This document shows, piece by piece, positions 28,959 through 37,816 of a stretch of DNA of 64,000 bases (position 1 is its first letter; every line of letters starts with the position of its first letter). The DNA comes from PLA3 sp964592235. GTDB taxonomy: Bacteria; Planctomycetota; Phycisphaerae; UBA1845; UTPLA1. The stretch spans positions 78,214 to 142,213 of the forward strand of contig CAZQCF010000006.1 in the NCBI GenBank assembly GCA_964592235.1, written 5' to 3'. The position numbers and the translations under genes are program-made. The notes beneath the pieces were generated by a model. It was not told the origin of the DNA and ran no database searches. It saw only the letters and a program-made list of their open reading frames with translations.

Positions 28959-29624
28959 TTATCGGTCATCCGTGGAGAGTACGACGTCCATGATCCCCGG
29001 GGCCTCCCAGTCCCAACGAGAATCCGTTGCCCAGCGCAGGGCCGCAAGCATGCCCGCGTATTCGCAGGCGCAGGCCAGCAGGGGTTCATCGCCGGCGGCG
29101 TGAACCGGTTCGCCATAGACGCTGACGGGCAGGGCGAGGGCGATTTCATGCTCGGCCTGGAGCCCCGGGACGGCGCCGGGATTGGGAGTTTGACGGATGG
29201 CTATTTCGTGGCGCAGGCGCCAGAGGCCGCGCTGGACCTCGGCGAGCTTGGTCTGGATGTCGGCGCAGCAGCGGATCGACGCGGTCGGGGGGAGCGGATC
29301 GAAAACGATGGGCGCTTGTGAGTCGACGTGTGGGAAGAGCCAGCAGAGGGCGCAGAATTCGCCCCAGACCTGACGGAGCCGGAGCGATATTTCGCCGGCT
29401 GTATATTTTTTGAGCGTGTGCGGGTCGATCAGAATTTCGCGCAACCGGCGCACCGGGCCGGGCGAGGGCGTTCGGATTTCGTGCAGCGAAGCGACCTCGC
29501 CGGTGTGACGGCACCACGCCACGCGCAGCGACACGACATTGGCCTGCACCGCGTGCGCCGCCGCCGCGATCTCATCGATGCCGCGTGGCGTCAGTGCCGA
29601 TAAGACGTGCAGGTCCGTCGCCAT
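28959..29624 (-). CDS. Hypothetical protein of unknown function
   Basis: A 221-aa protein from the ATG at 29624; a longer in-frame start exists but reads through promoter-like AT-rich sequence. No signal peptide or membrane segment is seen and no motif is recognised. Cys residues cluster in CALCWLF and IRCCADI, and the C-terminus has an Asp/Trp-rich WATDSRWDWEAPG stretch. Base composition matches the neighbours. It stands alone between the ATPase gene and the divergent large secreted protein gene. Confidence 0.6.
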   Translation of the reverse strand: MATDLHVLSALTPRGIDEIAAAAHAVQANVVSLRVAWCRHTGEVASLHEIRTPSPGPVRRLREILIDPHTLKKYTAGEISLRLRQVWGEFCALCWLFPHVDSQAPIVFDPLPPTASIRCCADIQTKLAEVQRGLWRLRHEIAIRQTPNPGAVPGLQAEHEIALALPVSVYGEPVHAAGDEPLLACACEYAGMLAALRWATDSRWDWEAPGIMDVVLSTDDR

Positions 29625-30197
29625 GATTCGATGATAAGGGGGTCGAGCAAAATCAGGGATCGTGCGATGTTTTCGGAACTTTTCGCGCGAGTTATCGGAC
29701 ATTGCGGTTGTTTGCGTTAACCTGTCACACATACTGGCGTTAGCACACACATGCCGGCTGATTGTTGGCTTGTCGCGACCTTGGGGCGCAAACGCTTGGC
29801 CAGATATAAGCGGCGTTTTTCAAAGAGGTTGCGACCGCTCACGGCTAGGCGAATCTGCTCAAAATAGTTGCTTCGGTTCCATGTCTGAAAGGCCGATTGG
29901 ACTTGACGCGGAGCCTCGGATTTTGGTAACATGCGTGTAATCGTCCGAGATGCCCCCGGGGATTCCCGCTCCCGAACGGCCTCGCACGAAGGGATGGGAA
30001 GCAGTTTTTTTAGACGAACGTGGTTTTCTCGGCCGCCGCGCGTGCGACGGCTTTGATGTGTTTGAACGTGAGTGGGAACAAACTGCAAGAGGGTGGTCTA
30101 ATCAGACAGAGCAAGGCGTGTTCGATGCCGGAGTGCATCGAACCAAGCCCCATGTTCTCCCGTTTTGATGGATCCATTTTTTAAGGAGCAGGTGTCC
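29625..30197. other. Upstream region and long leader of the large secreted protein gene
   Basis: About 570 bases without a supported gene. It holds a good promoter (29903-29932), then about 258 bases of leader with a run of seven T (30006-30012 region) and a short hairpin CGATGC/GCATCG (30123-30140). No known riboswitch class could be recognised by eye. Confidence 0.55.
29903..29932 (+). promoter_or_regulatory. Promoter of the large Cys-rich secreted protein gene
   Basis: TTGACG (29903-29908) and TAACAT (29927-29932) lie 18 bases apart. The predicted start near 29940 gives a leader of about 258 bases before the ATG at 30198. Confidence 0.55.
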
Positions 30198-33100
30198 ATG
30201 AGTAACGCAAGAGGCTTTAAGACGCTGTGGATGACGGCGTGCATGTGTTGCGCCATCATCGCCAACACGACGTGGACGGCAAAGGCCGACTCGACCGACA
30301 AGTCGAGCTCGGCTTCTGTTGTTTCACAGGCGGGCCAGCCGACGGTCGCCGACGCGGCGACGCCGGTTGATTGGGCTGCTGCCAGCGGCATGACTCCCGT
30401 GCTGGCCGATCCGGGTCGCGTGATTCCGGTCGATCTGTCCGGCATCGGCGGCGAAGGCACGGAAGGAGCCGACCCGCGCGGTTCCTGCGTCACCATTTAC
30501 AACAACATGCTGGGTGCCACTTCGGCCTACATCATCGTAGGTTCGGACCGCATCACGGCCGACACCTGCACCATGGCTGGCACCAATCGTTTCGTGTGCC
30601 AGATCACGGTGTTCGTCGGTTCGTTCGGCGGCATCCCGGCCTTCCCCCTCCGCGTTCAGATCTGGAACAACACGTCGCCGTTCTGCCCGCTGGCCGGTGC
30701 TGTGCTGTTTGCCGAGAACATCAACCTGACGGTCTCACCCACCTTCCACAACGAAGTTTACGCATTCCCCGATGTCTTGATCCCCAATACGGTCAACATC
30801 GGTCTGGTCACGCCCGTTGCCACGTCGGCCGGCAGCGGCCCGGCGTGGGCGATCACGCGCGACTTCAGCGGCGCGGGTGAAATCGGATCCAGCGGCGACG
30901 TGTTCCTCGAGCAGGATCCTCCCGCTCCAGATGGCTGCTCGGTCACGGCTTACTTCTTCGGTGGCAATCCGATTGCGAACTTCGGTATTGATATTCAAGC
31001 CGGTCCGGGTCCCGACGGCGCCTGCTGCAACCAGCAGACGGCTGTCTGTACCGACCCGACGCCGCTTGGCAATTGTCTGGACTACTTCCATCGCTGGACC
31101 GAAGGCACCTGTGCCGAGGCCGATCCTTGCATCCTCTGCAACGTGATCCAGGGCACCGACGCCAATCCGAACACGATCGATTGCAATGCCAACATCGTGG
31201 ACAACGAGCCGAATTGTGCGGCGAACTATGTGGACACGACCAACAGCGGTTGTGCCTTCTCGCCGGATCCCAACAACCCGAACTTCACGAACGTCCAGTG
31301 TGGCGATCGCGTCTTCGGCACGATGGGAACCTACACCTTCCAGAACGGAACGGTGGTTGAGAATCGCCGCGACAACGACTACTACCGCTTCACGCTGACG
31401 AGCACGTCGCGCGTCACGTGGACGGTCACCAGCGAGGCGGGCGCCAACGCCCAGCTCTTCATCCCGGTTCCTCCGGGTCCGTGTAACCTCGTGGCTCCGG
31501 CTGGCCCGGGCGATACCGCGTCGGGTACGTCGGGCGCCGGTTGTCTGCCGGCCGTTGCGACGGCTTGTCTGCCTCCGGGCACGTACTACGCCGTGGCCCG
31601 CACCCCGACCACGGTCGGCTTCCCCTGCGGTATCGAGTACTGCGGCGTGCTGACTTGTGTGCCGTGTGACTTGGTCGATGGCGCCTGCTGTCTGCCGTCG
31701 GGTTGCGTCGATGATCCGAATGACCCGCAAGGCCGCACGAATGCCATTGGTTGTGTTCTCGCCGGCGGCGTGTACCAGGGCGATGGCACGACCTGCGGTT
31801 CGGTCACCTGTCCGGCCCCGCCGACCAACGAAACCTGTCTGACGAAGATCACGCTGACGAACAGCAGCGTCATGGTCGCGTTCGACACGACCTTTGCGGT
31901 AACGGAAAGCACCACGACAACCGCGACCTGTGAAAACGGTCCGGTTCCGATGTTCCGCGATATGTGGTGGGACTATCGCCCCACCGTCTCGAACGTGCCG
32001 GCCGGCGTTGTTGCTGGTCGTCTCGTGGTGAGCACGTACGACTCCTGCGTTGACACGCGCGTGGCAGTCTACCGCGTCGAATGCGGTGATCCCCAGGGTA
32101 CGCAGTGTGCCAACCTCGAGGAAATCGGCTGCAACGACGACATCAACGTCAATCGCGGCAACTTCGCTTCGTACCTCGCGATCTCGGACATCGGCGGCGG
32201 CGGTCCTCCGGCCGTCGGCGAGTGCTTCAAGATTCGCGTTGGTACCTTCGACGAGACCGACGACAATCGCGGTCCTGGCATGTTGAGGATCGACTTCGTG
32301 CCGGTTGCGAACTTCCCGTGGACGCCGAATGCCGGCCGCTGCTGCTGGCCGGATGGCGGCTGTGCGATCACGACGGGTGACCAGTCGACCTGCGAGCAGG
32401 ACGGTGGTTACTTCACGCTGGTCTATGACCCGACGGAAGGCGACCCGACGCTGTCAACCATCGCGGGCATCGGCTGCAAGACGGTTCCGTGTCCGGCGGT
32501 GGGCGAGGCGTGCTTCAAGCCGTTCCGCCTGGCCGGTCCCGATGGTCAGGGCCCCGAGCTGCTTCCGGGCGGCTTCGGCACCACGACCAAGGCCGTTCGC
32601 AAGCGGTCGTTCTTCAAGTACCAGATCCCGGTCACGGCAACGCCGGGCCAGGGCATCACGTTCAGCACCTGCGGTTCGGACTTTGACACGGTGATCGCGA
32701 TCTATGCGGACGGCGTGTTGGATCCGACGACCGGTGAGTGCGTCGGCACGCCGGAAGTCACCAACGACGACTGCTCGCCGAACGAAGTGTCCGGTGTCAC
32801 GGCACAGGGCATTGCTTCCTGCTTCGGTGGTGCGGAAGTTGACTCGTGCCTCTGTGTGACGGTTGGCTCCACGCCGGCGTCGCCGTTCTTCCCGGGTAAC
32901 TTCATCTTTGTCGAGGTCGGCGCGTTCAACAACATCGCGAACTCGCCGCTGGCGACAATTGATCCGGTTCCCGAGAACTGCGGAACACCGGTTCTGCTCT
33001 CGCTCACGGTCACGTCCTCGGCCCAGTGCTTCGCCTGTGCGATCACCTGTCCGGGCGGCGGTGTGCCGGAGAACGAGCCGGTTTGTGCGGCGAACTATGT

Positions 33101-34886
33101 GGACACGACCAACGGCGGCTGCAACAGCACCCCGAACGTGTTCAAGACGATCACCTGCAACAGCACGGTCTGCGGCGAGGCGGGAACCTACACCTTCCTC
33201 GACGGAACCGTCACGCAGAACCGACGTGACACCGACTGGTACCGCCTGTCGGTGGCGAATGCCAGCACGCTGAACGTCACGTTCAACGGCGGCTTCCGCG
33301 GCATCACGTCGATCTTCAAGATCGACAACCCGGGTGACCCCTGTGCCGGCGATCTGTTCGGCATTGCGTCGGCCACGGCGGGCGCCGCTTGCGAAGACAC
33401 GGACATCTCGGCGGCCGTCTGCCCCGGTGAGTACCTCATTATCGTGGTACCCAACGTCTTCTCGGGTATTGATTGTGGAACGGATTACCTCTTGACCGTC
33501 AATTGTGCGGCCGCCCCGGCGCAGGTCTGCTGCAAGGGTGACATGAACAACGACGGCAAGCGCAACGGTCTGGACGTGAGGCTGTTCGTCAAGAACATGC
33601 TCGCTCCCCCGATCGCTCTGTTCCCGATTGATGGCTGTTACAACCTGAACACGTGCCGGGCCGACATCAATGGTGACTACGCCATTACGACGGCCGACGT
33701 GCCGGGCTTTGTGAACCTGTTGCTGACCGGTGCGGATTGTCCGGCGGTCGGCACCTGTGTGGATCCTGCCAAGTGCCACCTGACCACGTCGGACGGTGGT
33801 GCGGTCAGTGCGTTGAGCGCGGCCCTCGGCTGCAATCAGCGGACGACCGACGACTTCCGCCCGAACGTCAGCGGTACGATCACCAGCGTCTGCTGGCATG
33901 GGTTCTACCTGAACCTGGCTGGCGGCACGGCCTGTTCGAATCAGGCCGGCACGGGCGATGATTTCCGCATCACCATCTTCAACGACAACGCCGGTGTCCC
34001 GGGCAGCGTGCTGTCCGGTCCGCATGCGGTGGCGCCGACGAAGACGGCGGACGGATTCATCCCGCCGATCGGCAGCTTCGGCCAGGCCACGCAGTGGCGC
34101 TACGAAGCGACGATCCCGGGCGTGAACGTCACGGCGGGCACGTGCTACTGGATCGAGATCGTCAACAACACGACCGGCACGTGCTGCTGGCTGTGGTCGC
34201 TGGCTGGTACGGCCAACAACGTCTCGGCCTCGCGGCTGGGCGGTACGGCTGGTCAGGCCAACTACACGGCGGGTGACCTGTTGAGTGGTGACTTCGCGTT
34301 CTGTCTGGACAACATCCGCATCGACAAGCAGGACTGTGGCCTGCCGCAAGGCCGCTGCTGCTACACGGTCGGACCGAACATCCTGTGTCAGAACAGCGAC
34401 GAGCCGACGTGTCTGAACCTGATCGGCGGCACGTGGACCCTGGGCCAGAACTGCACGAATAATCCGTGCCCGCAGCTGGCTCCGGACAACTGTGCCGACG
34501 CCGCGCCGCTCACGCTGAACGTTCCGAAGGATGGAACGACGGCGGGTCTGACGCCCAGCGCTGGTCTGGTTCCCTCGTGTGAGTCCACCGGCACCGGTCA
34601 GAACACTGCACCGGACGGCTGGTACACCTATACCGCCACGGTCACCGGCCCGCACACCGTCTCGGGTTGTGCGGATCCGGACCCTGTGTACGACATGATC
34701 ATGGTCGTGTACAGCGGCGCGTGCGGCAGCCTGACGGAAGTCGGTTGCTCGGACGACGAGTGTGGCCCGGTTGCGGGCGACTCGACCGTCACGTGGAATG
34801 CCGTCAACGGCACGACCTACCGGATCAGAATGACCGGCTGGCACGGCTCGTCGGGCGCCTTCCAGATCGTGGTCACCCAGCCGTAA
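30198..34886 (+). CDS. Large secreted Cys-rich protein with internal repeats and dockerin-like domain
   Basis: A 1562-aa exported protein; the start at 30198 is fixed by AAGGAG 10 bases upstream and leads to a signal peptide. Two kinds of repeat are visible. One is a Cys-rich unit opening with DGACC or GRCC (four copies, near 31016, 31678, 32335 and 34357), usual in planctomycete surface proteins. The other is a longer unit with CAANYVDTTNSGC followed by GTYTFQNGTVVENRRDNDYYR, occurring near 31210 and again near 33080. A dockerin-like pair (GDMNNDGKRNGLD and ADINGDYAITTAD, about residues 1112-1170) binds calcium. No catalytic site is seen. It has a strong promoter, an efficient ribosome-binding site and a strong terminator, so it may be an abundant wall or matrix protein. 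Confidence 0.88.
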   Translation: MSNARGFKTLWMTACMCCAIIANTTWTAKADSTDKSSSASVVSQAGQPTVADAATPVDWAAASGMTPVLADPGRVIPVDLSGIGGEGTEGADPRGSCVTIYNNMLGATSAYIIVGSDRITADTCTMAGTNRFVCQITVFVGSFGGIPAFPLRVQIWNNTSPFCPLAGAVLFAENINLTVSPTFHNEVYAFPDVLIPNTVNIGLVTPVATSAGSGPAWAITRDFSGAGEIGSSGDVFLEQDPPAPDGCSVTAYFFGGNPIANFGIDIQAGPGPDGACCNQQTAVCTDPTPLGNCLDYFHRWTEGTCAEADPCILCNVIQGTDANPNTIDCNANIVDNEPNCAANYVDTTNSGCAFSPDPNNPNFTNVQCGDRVFGTMGTYTFQNGTVVENRRDNDYYRFTLTSTSRVTWTVTSEAGANAQLFIPVPPGPCNLVAPAGPGDTASGTSGAGCLPAVATACLPPGTYYAVARTPTTVGFPCGIEYCGVLTCVPCDLVDGACCLPSGCVDDPNDPQGRTNAIGCVLAGGVYQGDGTTCGSVTCPAPPTNETCLTKITLTNSSVMVAFDTTFAVTESTTTTATCENGPVPMFRDMWWDYRPTVSNVPAGVVAGRLVVSTYDSCVDTRVAVYRVECGDPQGTQCANLEEIGCNDDINVNRGNFASYLAISDIGGGGPPAVGECFKIRVGTFDETDDNRGPGMLRIDFVPVANFPWTPNAGRCCWPDGGCAITTGDQSTCEQDGGYFTLVYDPTEGDPTLSTIAGIGCKTVPCPAVGEACFKPFRLAGPDGQGPELLPGGFGTTTKAVRKRSFFKYQIPVTATPGQGITFSTCGSDFDTVIAIYADGVLDPTTGECVGTPEVTNDDCSPNEVSGVTAQGIASCFGGAEVDSCLCVTVGSTPASPFFPGNFIFVEVGAFNNIANSPLATIDPVPENCGTPVLLSLTVTSSAQCFACAITCPGGGVPENEPVCAANYVDTTNGGCNSTPNVFKTITCNSTVCGEAGTYTFLDGTVTQNRRDTDWYRLSVANASTLNVTFNGGFRGITSIFKIDNPGDPCAGDLFGIASATAGAACEDTDISAAVCPGEYLIIVVPNVFSGIDCGTDYLLTVNCAAAPAQVCCKGDMNNDGKRNGLDVRLFVKNMLAPPIALFPIDGCYNLNTCRADINGDYAITTADVPGFVNLLLTGADCPAVGTCVDPAKCHLTTSDGGAVSALSAALGCNQRTTDDFRPNVSGTITSVCWHGFYLNLAGGTACSNQAGTGDDFRITIFNDNAGVPGSVLSGPHAVAPTKTADGFIPPIGSFGQATQWRYEATIPGVNVTAGTCYWIEIVNNTTGTCCWLWSLAGTANNVSASRLGGTAGQANYTAGDLLSGDFAFCLDNIRIDKQDCGLPQGRCCYTVGPNILCQNSDEPTCLNLIGGTWTLGQNCTNNPCPQLAPDNCADAAPLTLNVPKDGTTAGLTPSAGLVPSCESTGTGQNTAPDGWYTYTATVTGPHTVSGCADPDPVYDMIMVVYSGACGSLTEVGCSDDECGPVAGDSTVTWNAVNGTTYRIRMTGWHGSSGAFQIVVTQP

Positions 34887-34919
34887 TTCGGTTGAGTTGA
34901 CGCGATAAGTTGTTCAACC

Positions 34920-34961
34920 CCGCGGCCTCTGAAGGGCGACCTTCAGGGGCCGCGGTTTTTT
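34920..34961 (+). terminator. Rho-independent terminator of the large secreted protein gene
   Basis: A 16-bp stem (34920-34935 with 34940-34955, one G-U pair) with loop GCGA, followed by six T, 34 bases after the stop codon. Confidence 0.92.
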
Positions 34962-35012
34962 ATGCGCGAGCGGAATCGCGTCGCGTCGTCGAGCGCCATT
35001 CCGCGAAATGAG

Positions 35013-35040
35013 AAAGCCCCAGGCAAATGCCTGGGGCTTT
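35013..35040. terminator. Probable bidirectional terminator
   Basis: A perfect 13-bp inverted repeat (35013-35025 and 35028-35040) with AAA at the left and TTT at the right end, placed between converging genes. It could stop leftward transcription from the MmgE/PrpD gene. Confidence 0.65.
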
Positions 35041-35224
35041 GAGAGAAATGCGATTGCGACGCGGCGCCGGCAATGCAAGGGAATTGATTATCTGATCCTC
35101 ACGTCATGCAGCGAAGCGGACGCTGCCATCGAATGCTGTGAAGCAGACGCTGCAATTTGCTCCTTGCCAAGCAGGCGCAGAGAACCAAGCAGTACAATTC
35201 ACAAGCTGCCACTCACGCGGCGAA

Positions 35225-36598
35225 TCACTTCGAAACCGGAAACGCCCAGAGCTTGCGGACGTCTCGCGCCTTATCGAGCGACCACATCTGATCGAGCAGC
35301 TTGCGCTGCAGGCGCTCGGGAATCACGCTGTCGGCAAGTGTCGAGAACTTGTACTCGACCTCGTCATCGGTCATCGGGTTGCCGGCGTGGCCGCGGGGAT
35401 AGGTGACGGTCATCTGATAGACACGGCCGTCCTTCATGTGCAGCTTCAGGCGATTGGGAATGCCGTCGGGGTAGCCGGCGTTCAGGTCGTCGGCCTCGAC
35501 GATGGTGGTGTTGTCGAGCAGGTCGAGATACTTTTTGTTGGTGAACTTCTTGGGTGAGAACGTTTCTCGGGTCACGTCGCCGTCGATCAGCGCGGCGATG
35601 GTCATGTAGCCCATGCTGTGATCGGCGGTCTCCCGGCTCGTGGGCCGCCACTTCTCCGGCTCGCTGCCGATGATGGACACGGCGGCCTCAAACGATTCCA
35701 TCTCAAGCTTCGCGATGTCTCGCCATGTGTACCCATCGGCCATGAACTGCTTGCGGATTTGCAGGGCGGCGTCGATGGAACTTTGGGCGTGATACTCGGC
35801 GGGCCAGAACTTGATGTAGGTCTTGTTGATCATGTACCCGCCGGACTTGGAGCCGAGCTGCACGTCGAACGGCGTCTTGGTCAGCATCTTGAAGACGCCC
35901 TTGGGGCCTTCGAAGATCTCGTGCGGGCCGGTGAAGCCCTGTCGCGCGAGATTCGCGGCGAAGACCGCATTGCGGCAGGCATTGGAGAAGGCACAGGCCT
36001 TCCACATGGAGATCTGCCCGGTGCGGGTCTGGCGCGTCGCGATGTTGCAGACGCCGGCCAGTCCCTGGGCGTGGATCATCTCTTCAACGGACATGCCCCA
36101 GAGCTTGGCCGCGCCGAGCGTGGCGCTGAACGCGCCGTAGGTGACGTGGTCGAATCCGTGCGCGCGAAGCGAGGCCGCATCGCATAGCCGACACTGGATT
36201 TCGTAGGCGATGATGGTGGCGAGGATCATGTCTTTCCCGGAACGATTGGCACTTTGCGCGACGGCGAGTGTGGCGGCGATATTATCGGACGGGTGTGCCG
36301 GTTCCTTCGACAGGTAGGTGTCGTTGTAGTCCAGGTATCGAATGTGCGCGCCGTTGGCGAAGGCTGCGAGGTCGGGCGTCGTTTGCAGGTTGGTGCCGAC
36401 GACGACGGAACCGCCTTTCTTGATGGGCAGCGCCGCGGCGGTTGCCCGGGCGATGGTCGCGGGCTTGGATTTGTAGGCGCCCAGGGCCGTGCCCAGCGAA
36501 TCGATGAACCGCCGCTTGCATTCGTGGATCGCTTCTTTGGACAGGTCGGAGTACTTGAGTTTGTGGGTCCAGCGGGCGAGTTTTTCCGCGAGCAACAT
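35225..36598 (-). CDS. MmgE/PrpD family protein (2-methylcitrate dehydratase-like)
   Basis: A 457-aa cytosolic protein of the MmgE/PrpD family, full length for the family. Visible family segments: CKRRFIDSLGTALGAY near the N-terminus, FANGAHIRYLDYNDTY, HPSDNIAATLAVA, the GFDHVTYGAFSATLGAAKLWG stretch and WPAEYHAQSSIDAAL. Members dehydrate 2-methylcitrate in propionate breakdown or act on related acids such as itaconate or iminodisuccinate. No methylcitrate synthase is nearby, so the substrate is uncertain. AAGGA lies 10 bases upstream of the ATG. It is transcribed away from the MBL-acyl-CoA dehydrogenase-thiolase group, which hints at a shared role in short acid or acyl-CoA catabolism. Confidence 0.88.
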   Translation of the reverse strand: MLLAEKLARWTHKLKYSDLSKEAIHECKRRFIDSLGTALGAYKSKPATIARATAAALPIKKGGSVVVGTNLQTTPDLAAFANGAHIRYLDYNDTYLSKEPAHPSDNIAATLAVAQSANRSGKDMILATIIAYEIQCRLCDAASLRAHGFDHVTYGAFSATLGAAKLWGMSVEEMIHAQGLAGVCNIATRQTRTGQISMWKACAFSNACRNAVFAANLARQGFTGPHEIFEGPKGVFKMLTKTPFDVQLGSKSGGYMINKTYIKFWPAEYHAQSSIDAALQIRKQFMADGYTWRDIAKLEMESFEAAVSIIGSEPEKWRPTSRETADHSMGYMTIAALIDGDVTRETFSPKKFTNKKYLDLLDNTTIVEADDLNAGYPDGIPNRLKLHMKDGRVYQMTVTYPRGHAGNPMTDDEVEYKFSTLADSVIPERLQRKLLDQMWSLDKARDVRKLWAFPVSK

Positions 36599-36647
36599 GG
36601 GGTGAACGTCCTTTCGTTGATTGGGGCGTAATTGAAATCGGGCCGCG

Positions 36648-36675
36648 ATTATAGCGATCCGGCGGGGGAATCAAA
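36648..36675 (-). promoter_or_regulatory. Promoter of the MmgE/PrpD gene
   Basis: On the minus strand a consensus TATAAT (36648-36653) stands 16 bases after TTTGAT (36670-36675). This leaves a leader of about 45 bases. Confidence 0.6.
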
Positions 36676-36701
36676 GACGTCATCGCCGTGCAGCCGAGCG
36701 A

Positions 36702-36730
36702 TTGATTCGGTTTCAGCCAGTCACTATAAA
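36702..36730 (+). promoter_or_regulatory. Promoter of the MBL hydrolase gene, likely giving a leaderless mRNA
   Basis: TTGATT (36702-36707) and TATAAA (36725-36730) are 17 bases apart. The ATG at 36738 is 7 bases after the -10 box, the expected transcription start, and no Shine-Dalgarno sequence precedes it. Confidence 0.6.
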
Positions 36731-36737
36731 CGAGTCT

Positions 36738-37646
36738 ATGAGCAGTGCGACGACATCAACAAATCAGGCCCGGACCGGCCCGACGGCGACGCCGCCGGTT
36801 CTTCAGCTCGGCGAGATGCGGCTCACGCTGCTTGATGGCGGCGGGCTGTGGCTGGATGGCGGGGCGATGTTCGGCATCATTCCGAAGCCGCTGTGGTCGA
36901 AGCTCGTGGAAGTCGATGAGTCGAACCGCATTCCCCTCGCGACGACCTGCGTGATGGTCGAAACGGGCGGCCGGCGAATTCTGATTGAAACGGGCGTCGG
37001 CGCGGCGTCGAAGTTCGAGGAGAAGGAGCGGGGGTTCTTCCGATTGTCGCCCTTTGCATTGGTGAACTCACTGAAAGCGGCGCAGATCGACCCGGCCACG
37101 ATTGATACAGTGATCCTGACGCACCTGCACTTCGATCACGCCGGCGGCGGCACGGTTGAGGACGGACGGGGCGGATTCGCTCCCACGTTTCCGAGCGCAA
37201 CCTACATCGTGCAACGCGGCGAGTGGGATGACGCGGTCAACAACCACGCCGTGATGACCGGTACATACCGCAGGGAGAATCTCGCACCGTTGGAAAGTGC
37301 CGGCGTTTTGTCACTCGCCGCGGGGGAGGCCGAGATCGCGCCGGGGGTTTCGGTGCGGCCGATGCCGGGGCACACGCGACATCAGCAAGGCGTGGTCCTT
37401 CGCGGCGGCGGCGAGACGATTGTGCTGCCGGCCGACCTGATGCCGACCTCCGCGCACGTCGGCTTGCGGTACAACATGGCCTACGACCTGCTGCCGCATG
37501 AAAACATGCTGGCCAAGGGCCGCCTGCTGGATGAGGCGGCACGCGGTGGTTGGGGATTGCTGCTGGGCCAGGACCCCCGTCATCCGTTGTGGCGAGTTGA
37601 TTGTGACGCGAAGGGTCGCTACCGACTCGATCCGTGGCGGGGCTGA
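36738..37646 (+). CDS. MBL-fold metallohydrolase
   Basis: A 302-aa metallo-beta-lactamase-fold hydrolase with the zinc motif LTHLHFDHAGG (about residue 130), a following His in PMPGHTRHQQG and Asp in VLPADLMPT, all in the expected order. Relatives include quorum-quenching lactonases and other acyl-ester or thioester hydrolases. The start at 36738 is chosen because the TTG further upstream lies within the promoter. It is followed after 170 bases by acyl-CoA dehydrogenase genes, so a role in acyl-compound hydrolysis is plausible but unproven. Confidence 0.85.
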   Translation: MSSATTSTNQARTGPTATPPVLQLGEMRLTLLDGGGLWLDGGAMFGIIPKPLWSKLVEVDESNRIPLATTCVMVETGGRRILIETGVGAASKFEEKERGFFRLSPFALVNSLKAAQIDPATIDTVILTHLHFDHAGGGTVEDGRGGFAPTFPSATYIVQRGEWDDAVNNHAVMTGTYRRENLAPLESAGVLSLAAGEAEIAPGVSVRPMPGHTRHQQGVVLRGGGETIVLPADLMPTSAHVGLRYNMAYDLLPHENMLAKGRLLDEAARGGWGLLLGQDPRHPLWRVDCDAKGRYRLDPWRG

Positions 37647-37697
37647 TTAATTTGCCGGCGGATCGGTTCTTGAAGAAGCTGATGGTCGGCGTGGGCT

Positions 37698-37725
37698 TTG
37701 ACCGCGGGCGATGCCGGTTTATAAT
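37698..37725 (+). promoter_or_regulatory. Promoter of the acyl-CoA dehydrogenase gene pair
   Basis: TTGACC (37698-37703) and consensus TATAAT (37720-37725) are 16 bases apart; the leader to the ATG at 37817 is about 85 bases. Confidence 0.65.
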
Positions 37726-37816
37726 CGTGGCTGGATCGCCGGTTCTGCATCGCGTAACCCATTGTCATGCAGATTGATACAAGGGGCCTGCGCCCCGTCC
37801 ACTCGAAGTGTGCAAC

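Larger units (their letters stand above)
34887..35224. other. Intergenic region with two hairpins and a short imperfect direct repeat
   Basis: No gene is supported here. It contains the two hairpins listed separately. Near 35106-35160 two imperfect copies of a unit of about 27 bases (around GAAGCGGACGCTGC and GAAGCAGACGCTGC) stand in tandem. Confidence 0.6.

Noticed and set aside
29940..30197. Known riboswitch in the leader
   Set aside because: No recognised core of common classes could be matched.
32454..34844. Minus-strand 796-codon frame in the large secreted protein gene
   Set aside because: Shadow frame due to high GC; the plus frame has signal peptide and repeats.
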